Positions 35,072 to 47,900 are shown, counted from the first letter of the stretch. The stretch is DNA of 64,000 nt from Lota lota (GCA_026745465.1 JACYXH010000864.1:670001-734000); one strand, 5' to 3'. Notes: a model not told the origin generated them from the sequence alone. Program-made: numbers and translations.

Positions 35072-38000
35072 TTAGGTTTTGATTGATTTTCCCATCATGT
35101 GTTTCTTTGTGTTGAGTTCTGGCTTGAATACCATAATAAAGCATTTTGGGGCAAATACACATAAAAGTAACCCATAACTTGAAGCTAGCATAGCAAATAT
35201 CTCCACAGCCACACTGAACTTCCCAGGAGAACTGACATAAGCAGGGATAAAGGTGATCCAGACTGCACAGAATATCAACATGCTGAAGGTGATGAATTTG
35301 GCCTCATTGAAGTTATCAGGCAGCTTTCTGGCCAGAAAAGCCAGTATGAAACATAACAAAGCTAGGAGTCCTATATACCCCAACACAGCCCAGAACCCTA
35401 TAGGGGATCCTAGGGCACATTCTAGGATGATCTTATCCACATACATTTCTATATTCTTAACAGGATAGGGAGGGTTGATTGTTAACCAAAGTATACAAAT
35501 CACAACCTGTATGAGAGTGAAAGCCAATACACTGAGTCTCTGCTGAGTTGGACCGAACCATTTCATAACATTACTGCTTGGTAGTGTAGCCCTGAAGGCC
35601 ATCAACACTACTATAGTTTTACCCAGAACACAAGAGATACAGAGAACAAAGGTGATCCCGAAAGCTGTGTGGCGAAGCATACAGGACCAGTCTGAGGGAC
35701 GACCCATGAAGGTCAGAGAACACAGGAAACACAGAGTCAAGGAGAAGAGCAGCAGGAAGCTCAGCTCAGAGTTGTTGGCCCTGACTAAAGGTGTGTCCTT
35801 ATTAATAAAAAACAAGCTTGCCACAATTATAGTTATAAGTACCCCAAACAAAGAAAAAAACACCAGTACTATCCCCATTACTTCTGTGAAAGTTAGGAAC
35901 TCAACAGTTTTCAGAACACATTTATTTCTGTTTTCACTCGACCAGAAATCTTCAGGGCACTTTGTGCAACCATTAGAATCTGTAATGAAAATGTGACTAG
36001 TCACGCAGTAGTTTTTATCAAATGAAAACATGTATCAAAGACTGCACCATGGCAAACTTCAGTATTATGCATAAGGTTACACAAACAAAGGATGTGTGCT
36101 TTACTGTCATTTTATGGTGTGTGATATGCATACCTGTTGTGTTGCTGATTTCACCCTCAGCACAAAGTATACAGTCATAGCAGCACACTGGCTTCCCTTT
36201 CTGGAGGACCTTGCGAGTTCCAGGGGGACAGCTCTCACTGCACACTGACACAGGCAACTTTTAAAGACAAGAGGAGGGAGATTTTGAGACAAAATTATTA
36301 TTTATCTGTAAACATATTAATGCCAATGTACGTGGCTACTGTATATTTGCTATTTATTTAGGGGACATGTTTATCACATGCATCCCTGTGTATCCCTATT
36401 TGTAACATGTTAACAGTATATGAAAAAAAATAAAATATATATATCTGCCTCTGTCTTTCCACCAGGCCACATTATGTCATTGTTCCTGAGGACAAACTTT
36501 TCTCCAGGAGGTAATGAGGCGTCGTAGTAGCCGACCGGTTTAAACTGGACAGAGCCATCGGCGCCACGCTGCCAGTTCACCACCTCATACCGAGCCACAG
36601 CCGCGCCTGTGCTGTCGAACCACACCTGATCTCCATTCTTGATGGTGAAATTGACCGTCCGTAATGCTTCCACTACCTAATAGAAGAGAATGGATTGTGT
36701 TGGTATTTTTTTTATTTTATTTTTTTGATGAAAATAAAATCTATTTGAGCATCCAATGTCCTTCACCTGCCAGGGTTGCACTTTAATCATCTTGTCACAC
36801 CCACTGACATTTGTGCATTCGAATAAGCGGTGCAGTGAATGAGCCACAGCATAGATGGCTTTGTAGATATTAGCAGAGTATCTAAGCTCAGGCACATCAT
36901 CATTGTAATCCTTTGTCTCAATCAGATCAAGGTTCTCTTTACATTGTGTATCCATTGAACTTGCACTCTTTTGCTGTGTGCATGGAAATGCAGATTCCCA
37001 GAAGCCTTTGATCACAAAATCTGAAAATCCACTGATATTGGCTTTCTGCACAGCGAAACCAAGAGACCCTCCCAGCACACTGAAGCTTGTGGGGGTCACC
37101 AGACTGTCAGCTGTGATCCAGGCCTCCACACCAATGAACTGCAAGCCTGTGATATTGTGGACACTCAGCTGCTCTAAAAGGTTATTCATTTCCACGTGGG
37201 CCAAGAAGCCAACGATCACTCTGGCCGTACTCTTGCGAATCACCTCCACCACTTTCTTGAGCTTCTCTGGTTCTGTCCTGTGGAACTTCTCCGTGTACTC
37301 CACACACACCCCTTCATCTCGCGCGGCGGCGAGGAAGATCGCCATGCCGTTGTTTCCATAGTCACTGTCACTGTTGATGGCCCCCACCCAGCTCCAGCCA
37401 AAGTGTTTGACTAACTGGGCCAGAGCCCGGCTCTGATAGAGGTCGCTGGCGATGGTGCGGAAGAAAGAGGGGTATTCTTTCCTGCTACTCAAACACTCAC
37501 ATGTGGCCGAGTGACTGATCTGTAGAAGAAGAAAAAGAAAAGAAACAACGCAAGGAAAAGTTGATAAGTGTGTGAACGCGTTATGAGTAGTTCCCGGTAA
37601 AACGCCGATTTGAACGGAGGTGCGCCCTTACCACTGGTAGTTTGAATGGCCCCGTGGTGCGTGACAGAACTATAGTGGAGGAGGATTCAGACTCCCCAAT
37701 GATGGCGTGCACAGCTGATTGACCGGAGCACGAACTTTCCAGAGTTGCTTCAGCGCCGTTCATGAGGGCCATGGCGGCACGCATTGAGGATAATGTAGAG
37801 CCACAGTTGTCATAGATACGATATCCAATAGAAACATTGGGAAGAAGATAGTCACTGCTATTTATCTCCTCAATGGCAAAGATCATAGTTTGTGCAAATC
37901 GAAACTCTCTGAGATTCAAACTGTAAAATAAATGATTTATAAAGTGCTTGATTATTCTATTGAATCACAATGTAACCACATTAATCTTGTTGGAGTCATT

Positions 38001-38272
38001 TTGCCATTTAAAGAAATCATATCATACCTTGAGCATGTCAGCCGTGTAGGTGTGTCTGTAAAGGACAGTAGTGGCTGAGTGATTTGGCTGTGGATAGAAA
38101 AGGCTCCTCCAATGGTAACATCTCCTTCTTTGGACAGGAGAGGGGACTCTGGACTGCCCAGTATCTTACACAGGGGAGCCTTGCTCTGTGATTCGATTGC
38201 TCGCACCAGCCAAAGGAAAAGTAGCGCTAGCATCACTAGTGACAGTTTTAAGTGACAACACTTACACATCAA
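35072..38272 (-). CDS. Gene I: divergent V2R-like (OlfC) olfactory receptor, probably complete
   Basis: Six exons: 38028-38272, 37632-37920, 36767-37519, 36449-36676, 36134-36257 and 35072-35979; 2547 nt, 848 aa. Signal stretch [14 protein letters not shown]; ligand domain with [24 protein letters not shown] and GVEAW; Cys-rich exon 5 ([19 protein letters not shown]); seven helices ending MMGKSIKT. Two oddities. Exon 3 is only 251 codons, because ~14 residues are missing where others have the [13 protein letters not shown] loop before FWE. The expected exon 4 end reads GAG followed by GCAGAT, so intron 4 would need a GC donor, and its acceptor (TTTAAAAG) has a weak pyrimidine tract. The reading frames are otherwise open and the joined exons give whole codons. 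It may splice inefficiently. Confidence 0.87.
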
Positions 38273-38316
38273 GACGAGACAAATTCAACCTGGACATATT
38301 GGTCTCTGTGATGTCA

Positions 38317-38323
38317 ATTTATA
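38317..38323 (-). promoter_or_regulatory. TATA box of gene I
   Basis: TATAAAT on the minus strand about 45 bp before the ATG. An inverted CCAAT (GATTGGCTGA) lies ~50 bp further upstream. Both fit a core promoter. Confidence 0.5.
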
Positions 38324-40631
38324 ACCTTGAATCTTACTGTAAGGTTGTCAAGGTCATTTGTCAGCCAATCAGAGAACCCGGTTAGATCAGACAGTCTCAA
38401 CAGGACGTTGCCGTCATGCAATTACATGATTTACAATGTGCTCTCATATAGCCCGTTATGTATGATATACTTTTGACATAAACTATTGGCTAATATTTGG
38501 AAGTGTAAAGCAACCCATAAATGTGTTTGATGCCTTGAATCAAACACATCAATTATTTAGTTTCTTAGAATTGCAGGACAAACATAGTTAACCCTAATGC
38601 TGCAATAAAGAGGGGATTATAGGAAATTATAATGATAGTGCCCATTTTTGTCCCTATGCACAGAGAGTTCACATTTCTGACACATTTCATTTGACAAATA
38701 AATGGTTCTGTATTTATAGAAGGTTAAATTATGCAATTGATACACATCGTGCATTCAACCATTTGACCAGTTATGTTGCCTAAATTTGATCTGGAGACCA
38801 CCCTGTACAGGGGACAGAGATAACTGAAGGTAACTAAAACTGTATGTTATCAATTATCTTTATAAAGAAAACATTTTTGTGATGAAGAATATAAAAAATA
38901 AAATTGGCATGTCACATTGTATTTCCAGCATCCCCTGGTGGAAACAGGGAGTGGGCCTTATCCTGGCCAGTGCAACTGCAATGGTACACAGAAGTTCGCT
39001 CTGAACAGCTGTCCTCTGATCTCTGTGTCTTGATGGTCAGAAGTTATCCGTTTCCACCAAGATTCAGGAGGTGTTATGCTGCTTAGAGAGTAATGTGTAA
39101 AAGCTGAGTAATCAAAAATCTATTAATCTATTTAGTAATCTAAATAATTCATGTTAGCCTTGTAAGGCTTGTAAGGTGAGAAAATAGGCAACACAAGGAA
39201 TATCCTTAGGCCTATCATACTGCAAGGTTCTGCACATTTGACATTGATAACATGTATTATAACTCATTGATTAAATGTTTTATTAAAGCTGTATATTTAT
39301 TGATTGATTGTATCATGTCGTCTTTATAATTCCAACACCATAAATGTACATACATTTCTGGAGCTAAAACATACTGTAGTTTTGCTGAGGAAAACCCCAA
39401 ACCTTAATCCTGTCCCACAAAGTACCAATACTAACCTTTCTGTCAAAAATGTAATATTCAGCACTCATACAAGGCACTACATTTTGATAAAATGAATATT
39501 CATTACAATACAAATATATATTAGTAAATATTATGAAAGAAAATACTAAATGATGTAGATCTGCACAAAATATACCAAATATAACACTGCACGAGAACAC
39601 CTGTGATTTGTAATAATATAGGAAGTATATTATTGAACTTTTATTGTTGCAAACAGATCTTGTTGCATCATCTTGAAGAATTTGATTGTCAATACAAGTA
39701 TGTGCTTTATTTTAGTACAAGCTGTCACTAGTTGTTTGTGGACATTTGCACTTGGATATGTGCATTACGTTTAAAAATTTGACAGTGAGGAAAAATAAAC
39801 AATTAGTCCCAACACACCTGAGTTAGCAAGGTACTGGCCCATGTAATTTTTAATTGGATGTTATTGTTCGTTTTCAGCTGTGGAGCTGTTTAATGGTTTA
39901 TTTGTATAGCTTTTTAGCCTTGCCTAATTAAAAATGTACTCTGTTTGTATCTATGTTGACATATCTTTCAGCTAACGCTTGAGGGCTCTATTGAGAATAA
40001 ACCACAAGGGCGTTGAACTTGACATTTGAACACTTTAGATGAATTGATACTGCCTGAAGCATAACGGAGACTTTCCCCTCACAGCGCCTACTCACAACAT
40101 GTCTAACTAACTAACCCCCTGTGGACAGTTATACCCGGCTTGAACTTTTCCACATCTCCTCCTGCTGGAAACATCCTTTCATGCATGTTGCGTCATGACT
40201 CATGTTTACTGTGGTACCTGATGGCTCAACATAACAGGATTGATTGTGTTGTTTTGTGTTTTTACTTCAACGTGGTACATTTGTCAAATTCTGACTTGTG
40301 GTGTGTAAGTGTAATTTTGTGAACTCAACAGACTACCTCGTCCAACCAAAGTTACTAATGATCTTTTTCCCTATTAATGATATAATATAATATAATACAT
40401 ACTACAATACAATATATGATTATTATTACACTAATATTGTTATATTAAGTACAATTATTTTATATTAAAATGTGGATTCCACTTTTCCACGATTAATAGT
40501 TTTCTCTTTCTATTTCCCTCTTTCTATATAGACATAAACAAATGAAGATAATTCAAGATTTGTACCAGGAAACAACTCATACAAACTAGTTATCAGTGGA
40601 CAAAGTGAATGGTGTTACATATTCCCAGAGG

Positions 40632-40682
40632 CCAGAGAGAGAGAGAAGGAGAGGGAGGGAGGGAGAGAGAGAGAGAGAGAGC
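40632..40682. repeat. (GA)n low-complexity tract
   Basis: Imperfect GAGA/GGGA repeat in the divergent intergenic interval. Confidence 0.9.
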
Positions 40683-41639
40683 AACCTTTGGAGATGAAGC
40701 TCAAACAGATGTTAGACAATGTTGCCATCTGCTGTTATTATTTTGTAATAGTCAAGTTCGACGAGATCTATTTCAGCTTTTCAGTTTTTTATTTTGGAAG
40801 GTCTTACGAATGATAATAGATTTGAATAACAACTCATTAATAATTATGATGTGTTATAAAATATATTTTATCATTAAATTTGGAATGACACATGTAAAGA
40901 AACGCTTACATCCCAATATAAAATCATGATATATTTTTGGTCAAAGTACAGTAACATTAAAGAAAAAAAAATCATAAAAACACATTTTAAATTGTCAAAT
41001 TATATCCAGCAGGTATATTCACAAAAATAGAAAAGAAATCAAGATGAAAGTATTTGCTGATATATAAAATCTGCCATTCAAAATAGGCCTGATGGGTAGT
41101 TCTGACTGATGATATAAGCAATGGACAACATTTACATTTAATGAAAGAAAAAAAAGTTATACAAATCAGTAAAGGAAATAAATGAATACATACATATAAG
41201 AATATAAATAAATTAAGAAATTTGGAAAGATAGACAACACTGAATTCCTTAAAGGTTAGTTATTGTCTTTTAATTTAAAATGAGTCGTTTATTGTTAAAT
41301 GAACCGTTTGTTAATTTAGAGTTCGAATTAAGTTCAAATGATATACAAATATGTATTTGAAATACTCCTGATGAGTATGGAGACAGAAAACAAGATGGGA
41401 ATAAATATTTTGTCACTACTACATTTTATTTTTGTTTAAATGAATTGTGTGTTGTCATTAGTTAGAATTTAATTAAAAAATATATATAATTACTTGGAGC
41501 ATAATCAAACACTGTACATCTCTGTTTTCAAACAGTGCAGTATAGAAATATTATAATATTTTTTACTTTTCTATCCATGCACTAAACATTAAAAGGTTTG
41601 TCTACATATTAGGCATCATATGACCATTTCTAGATTAAC

Positions 41640-42090
41640 AAGAAGAGACCTTGCTAATTAATTATTGCAACATGTCTCCTGGGCGATGCCAAATTAATGA
41701 ATTTCCCAGAGCACACCTGGTGAACACCGATCACAGCCCAAGGCCCAGATGTCATCACTGTGTCGACGACACCTACCTGCCTTTGCATGCCCAGCCCGCC
41801 CCCTGGTTCCCGCCCGAGTCACACTGGTGAAAGGTAAATTAGCAGTTCTCAGATGATGAAATCATTTCCTCAGTACAGTAACCGTATCCCATGTTTTTGT
41901 TACACTTGACTGCAACAACATTCAGGCTTGTTTGAGCATCCACCATGTGCTGTGTGCGGTATTTCCAGGCATGTAAACAAGTTCACAAACAAGCCGATCC
42001 CTAATCCCTTATGGGAACGTCTCAATTTAATCATGCTTCTAATTAAATGTTTTCTACTCAAGTAAATGATGTAGATTGTTGTTAAATTTA
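41640..42090. promoter_or_regulatory. Candidate enhancer block, copy 1
   Basis: Non-coding block that recurs at 51590-52055 and 62707-63172. Conserved parts include a TAATTAAT stretch (41655 onward), an EBF-like TCTCCTGGGC, then AAATTAATGAATT, CACACCTGGTGAACACC, TAGATGTCATCACTGTGT and CACCTACCTGCC. A second conserved part (TTCACAAACAAGCCGATCCC) lies at ~41980. It sits 3.2 kb upstream of gene J and 3.4 kb upstream of gene I. The role is inferred from repeated conservation and position, not shown. Confidence 0.5.
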
Positions 42091-43609
42091 AATTTCACAT
42101 CTATAATGTAAGTTAGACATTTGATGTCATTTAATTTGCTTTATTATGTAACAAATTATTCTAGAATGATAACATTTAAATGAAAGCCTGTGAACTTAAG
42201 TTAGAGGTTTGTAAAAAAATTAAGAGTAAGCATTAAAATCATTGGAAAAAATATAATATATAATATATTGGAAGTATTTAAAATGAGATTTACATTATTA
42301 ATACCAGACAGTTGACAAAGCAGACGGTACAGGACAGTAAATTTTTTATTTTAATTTAAATATGATACCAAAGACAAGGTATTCGATATAACATTTGAAA
42401 ATAATTCCCCTACATTCTCCCACATTAAAGTTTAAAGCCATGAATCCCACTGATAAAATAACATTTGGCAAATATTGATGAAAATGTGTTTTTTCTTTGC
42501 ATATCGTTTCTCGTTAACATGGAGTGTATGTGTGGACCATGCTTTTTGTTGTCTTATTGCTTGGCTGTCCAGGAAGGCCCACTGAATGGTTGTGGTTGGT
42601 GATGGTTGTGGCGGACTGATGTCTGTCCTCAATGAAAGGAAAACAAAAAGGTTTTCTTGCCAGCAGTGGGTACACCAGCCAATTCACCATCTACAGTATC
42701 ACCTTTGACCCAAGCACCAAAAGGCCTCTTCTGGTACTATGTCTGTGTAATCCAACAGTAGTTGGCAGGCATGTAAACCCTTTGGGAATGCTCTCTGGCA
42801 TGAATCGTCAACAATCATTTTTCTAATACTGTTCAAATGATCCATTTCGGATTAGTCTAATGATATCTATACAAACTGTTTGAACAGCTTGAAAAAAGCG
42901 ACCACGTATTAGTTTACAAACTGCGTCTCATTTTTTGTACGACAAATATATTTTCAAACTCTGTGGCTTTTCACATCCCTGTTCATCCGTCCGAGTGGCA
43001 AAAGCACAAAACATTTGGATACAGCAAATAATGTTTATATCTGTCCACAACGTGGCCGGGTTGTGTCCACAATGCTATGAGTAACAGAGGCCATTATCAT
43101 CTACATAGTATAGCAATTCATCGACTTTCAAAACCAGCTCATCTATACAGAATACCGAGAGGTGTTCAACCTGTTGTGCCGCTTAGGTCTTCATAGTGTG
43201 AGACTTTCTCCACTCAGACTGGTTTATTCAATTAATATTAAACTTGAGAAAATAGTTGTGGTGGTGAAGCTTTGCGGTGCCCATACGCATTTGAATGAAT
43301 ATGTTGAAAATCCCATGCATATGTTTTTTTCGTAATTTATTTATACTTTCTTAATTAGAACTTGAATTTCTTCAAATTGAACCTTATTTCCATGTACATT
43401 TATTATTTGTTAACAATCCCCACCAAGGTTAGGTGTAATTTATTAATAAATAAATGAATTGGTTGATTAATTATCAATAGTCATGAATATGTTTTCTAAC
43501 GTTTTTGATTATTGTGACAGCCTTCAGTTTGCTTTTAGACAGTAATTGTAATCGTATCTACTCCCTTGTTGGCATCAGATTCCATTCACTGACAAAATAG
43601 AGGGAAACC

Positions 43610-43930
43610 GCACTCTGCCAATAATGGCCCACAAGGACACCTGCCTTAGTGACATTAATGTTCACTTTACGTGATCAGGTAATTTTCAGTGACGCTGAAG
43701 CTAGCCCTCCTGAGAAAACAGGCCTAGGAGTCTAGGCCTTTAGGAGTCTCCCTAAAGGCCCCGAAGAGAAAGAGTATCGTAAATCGTCCCCAGTGGGGAA
43801 CACATTAGGGGAACATGGAGATCTCCGGCCTCAGGCAGTAAAACATGCGCTTATACGTTTAAAGATCATTTTCATTAAAAGTCTCTGTCGTTTATTGTTG
43901 TCTAGCCTGCAGGGGTTGATCTTAATGAGC
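43610..43930 (+). promoter_or_regulatory. Conserved upstream block of gene J
   Basis: Matches 53830-54110 upstream of gene K. The best parts are CACAAGGACACCTGC, AATCGTCCCCAGTGGGG, GGCCTCAGGCAG and TCTAGCCTGCAGGGGTT. It lies about 1.0-1.3 kb before the ATG. No reading frame is shared, so a regulatory or simply duplicated origin is most likely. Confidence 0.4.
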
Positions 43931-44449
43931 CACTAATTTCACCGTATTTAAGAGGCAATATTAACCCCTAGGACATCCATGCCTATGCCTTTGCAGGTGG
44001 TGTGAGATACCTGCAATGGTTGGTCAAAGGTTTCTCACTATTTACCGTATAGTATCATTTTCTATACCAATGTCATTGGCCAATTTCCTTGCAAAAAATC
44101 GGATTACTGAAAATTCAGAGATTACATTCAGATTGGAAGAGTCTCAAGATGCATTCAAAAGCCACTAAATGCATTCATATCAAATCACGATTCACACTTA
44201 ATAAACAAATACAAAGAACCAGCTAAGATTGTTTAGCTGACATTAGCTGTTGCCTATGTAGTGAGCAAAACACGTATCTACCACCTCGGCTCATCACTAA
44301 AGCATGAGTAGCGCCCATTCAGGCATAACACATGTATTTTGACAGCAAACAACAGCTCCCATCTCTCTGTATTAAGATCCAATGTTCATTCCATTTTGTT
44401 TTCGTAAAGTTGTCCCTGACACATTGTGTTGAAAACTGAGCGATTCTCT

Positions 44450-44590
44450 TTTTCCATTGATCATACCGCAAGGGAGATGGAACCTATTTTGTTCAAGGGA
44501 TCGTATGAAGCAGCTATCACATATAAAGCCTCTCTCAACTGACCCTGAAGCGTGGTGTACACTCGTGCATCTCCTTCTATTGTAATATGA
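44450..44590 (+). promoter_or_regulatory. Promoter-like block of gene J
   Basis: Matches 54708-54845 of gene K almost base for base around GAAGCAGCTATCACATATAA. TATAAAG is at 44522-44528. An EBF-like CCGCAAGGGAGA lies ~50 bp upstream of it. The ATG is ~385 bp further on. A pyrimidine-rich stretch ending TTTTAG sits directly before the first coding exon, so a spliced untranslated leader exon is likely. Confidence 0.5.
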
Positions 44591-44907
44591 TGTTCAAGGG
44601 GGCTTTGGGGAAAGATGTTTGACTAGGATATGACCGGATGACGGCACCTTTTAAGAAAATCTAGGGGCAGGCTATTTTGTATCTGTTTGCACATAATTTG
44701 TGAGATTATATGGATTTTCTAATACTGTGAGCTTTTTTTTCTATATCTAGAACTTTCTTTTAGTCCTTTTTTATCATGGTTGAGATTTAGCTCATTACTG
44801 AAAATATGGATGGAATGTCCAAACATCCATCATCCAATCTGGTGTAGGACGAGCAGTCTCAACTGTATCTTTGTCTAACACAACTTTTATTTTAGAGTGT
44901 ATAGAGA

Positions 44908-47900
44908 ATGAAATGCTTAAAAGTTACACTGATGAAGTCCAAGGCATCAGTTAAACCGCCAGACGTTTTGCATTTACATGTGCTGCTGTGGGGAATATTG
45001 TCAGTTATTTTTAACCAGGTAGAAACCGAGGCCCAGCAATGTAAACTTATACCAGGGTCCATGTCTCTGCCTGTTCTGCAAAGAAACGGGGATATCACAC
45101 TGGGGGGTCTCTTTTCTCTTCATGACATGGTGGTGGAGCCTAATCGCTTATTCACCACCATGCCACCACACCCAAGGTGCATCAGGTAAGATCTTCAGGC
45201 TTAGAAGATAATTCTTTGCAAACATATTGCTGCCAGCAGGAACTCCAGCCTATGGCACATAAACTCAAGATATCAAGTATTTCTTACTTGCATGTTTTAT
45301 TCAGTATCAATTATTACCTATTTGTGAACCAAATTATAACTGCCGTGACACAGGAATACCTTACCATCTTTTTTTTCCTCCAGGTTTAACTTCCGAACAT
45401 TTCGCTGGATGCAGACTATGATATTTGCTATTGAAGAGATCAACAGGGAGGGGAAACTCCTTCCAAACGTAACACTGGGCTATAAGATCTATGATTCATG
45501 CAGCACACCCTACCAGGCCTTGAAGGCTGCCATGGAGCTGATGGGAACCAAGCAAGTTTCAGAGGTAGAGATGGTGGACAGTCACGTGTGTCACGGGACT
45601 GTTCCAGTGGTGATTGGAGATGGAGGCTCCACACAGTCTCTAGTAGTGGCTCGTTTCCTCGGAGCCTTCCATGTGCCTCAGGTCAGACATCCAATGCCCA
45701 CTGTCCATTCACTTGAAACCATCGACCCCTTTGGATGTAATGTTTTGACAACACAAATGAAAGGGATGTAATGTCTAATAGTGTTAACCTTTTCATCCTC
45801 TCAGATTAGCTATTTCTCCAGCTGTGCCTGTCTCAGTGACAAAAAGGAGTATCCTGCCTTCTTAAGGACCATGCCCAGTGACCTCTTCCAGGTTAGAGCA
45901 TCAATGTACTATCACACAAAATAAATACGAATGTTGTATTCAAGTATTTTTACCTTCACTTATTGTCTTGGACTGATGTCTTGTTTATGACTTCCTGCTG
46001 TGTTTCAAGGTGGATGCCCTAGTGCAGCTGGTCAGACATTTTGACTGGACATGGGTGGGAGTAACAGCAGGTGACGATGCATATGGTCGAGGTGGTGCTA
46101 CGCTCTTTGCGAATGAGGTAGGTGGATTTATTTACCTTCAAACATTATATTTTCTGAAAATGTACTTGACCCATTGCTCTTACAGGTTCAGAGGTTTGGT
46201 GTCTGTGTGGCCCTCCATGAGATAATCCCTAAAAACTATGCAAGAGAAGCGATGGCCGCTATTGTTTCCAGGATTCGATCCTCAGGGGCTTCGGTGGTTC
46301 TGGTATTTGCAGTGGAGCAAGACGCTGCGGCACTGTTAGATGAAGCACTCAGGCATGAAGCCGTGTTTTTACAACTATGTCGTCTTTAGCAATCACCTGT
46401 TCACTTCCGTTTCTGATGAACATGATCTTTGTTTTGCATTGTTTTGAAAAGCTCAATGTTGAAATGTGTTGTATTTTCTGTTATTAGGCAGGGACTGTCA
46501 GGGATACAGTGGCTGGCGAGTGAGGCATGGAGCACAGCCTCCGTCCTCTCCACCCCTGCGAAGTACCATCACATCCTCCAGGGCACTATAGGTTTGGCTA
46601 TACGTAGAGTACACATACCTGGCCTGCAGGACTTTCTACTTCGCCTACACCCCTCAAACTCAGATGCCTCTGAGAATCCCTTTCTGATCCCTTTCTGGGA
46701 AGAGGTCTTTGGGTGCCGTCTTGGTGTCAGGACTGAAGATTTAATGGAAAGTGAAAATGATAAACCTCTGTGTTCTGGATCAGAGGACCTGAAAAGTATA
46801 AAGAACATCTACTCGGATGTTTCCCAGCTAAGGATTTCTTACAATGTCTACAAGGCTGTTTACGCAATTGTACATGCAATTAAAGCTATGAAGAGCTGTA
46901 ATGATGGGGCTGGGCCATTTCCACTGCACGCTTGTCCACAGGCAACCAATATACAGCCATGGCAGGTGATTTACAGATTCTGGCTGCACATCTAGAATGT
47001 ATTAATTCTAGATTGCCATTTTGATATTTAGAAAGACAAATAATCTCGATTTCTCCCCTACCCCCCGGCCCATAGCTTCTCCACTACCTAAAAGAGGTGG
47101 TGTACACTAATAACTTTGGTGATGAGACAATGTTTGACCAAAATGGAGACCCAGTAGCTATGTATGATCTGGTCAATTGGCAACTGGGATTAAATGGAGC
47201 GATGCAATTTGTAACCATTGGGATGTTTGATGGGACAGCAACAGCTGGCCATAAAAAACTCCAGCTGCAAGAAAATAAAATTATATGGAATGACAACGAG
47301 ACTACGGTAAGGAGTGTTTGTGTTGTGATATGTGTGACATGGCTATGGGTGTTTGTATTTTGAACACTGGAGTGTTTCTTTCCATTATCTCCAAGGTTCC
47401 CCAGTCAGTATGCAGCAGTCCCTGTCCCTCAGGCACCAGAAAGGCCATCCGACCAAACTTTCCCATATGCTGCCATGACTGTGTGGTCTGTAGAGCTGGG
47501 GAGATTAGCAATCAGACCAGTAAGTATCTATGTACAAAATATAACAGTGACCTACATGAAACATTAAATGCATAGGCCATAGAAACTAAAGCTGTCTTAT
47601 CCTTTTTATCAGATTCCATAGAGTGCGTGCTCTGCTTGCCGCAATTTTGGTCCAATGTTCAGAGAACAGCCTGCTTTCCCAAAGAAGTGGACTTCCTGTC
47701 CTTCAGCGACACCATGGGCATAACACTAATAACTATTGCCCTGCTTGGCTCCTTATGCACTTGTGGGGTTATCTTTATATTCTCTTGTCACATATCTTCT
47801 CCAATAGTTAGAGCTAACAACTCTGAGCTGAGCTTCCTGCTGCTCTTCTCCTTGACTCTGTGTTTCCTGTGTTCTCTGACCTTCATCGGCCGTCCCTCAG

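Larger units (their letters stand above)
38324..44907. other. Divergent intergenic interval between the two receptor arms
   Basis: 6.6 kb with no supported gene on either strand, between gene I (leftward) and gene J (rightward). It holds a GA tract (40632-40682), a conserved non-coding block (41640-42090), a block shared with the upstream region of gene K (43610-43930) and the promoter-like block of gene J (44450-44590). The short frames here (for example 42432-42826 on both strands) show no recognisable domain. Confidence 0.6.

Noticed and set aside
36410..36448. Read-through end of gene I exon 4
   Set aside because: The frame continues a few codons (ADIYILFF) to a stop. Every other member splices at this place, so a GC donor is preferred to a truncated protein.
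42432..42826. Frames of about 65 codons on both strands
   Set aside because: No recognisable protein features and no matching sequence in the gene K unit.
46400..46487. Exon extension of gene J before the RQGLSG segment
   Set aside because: The upstream frame is not receptor-like and is not shared with gene K; the TTATTAG acceptor fits the border.
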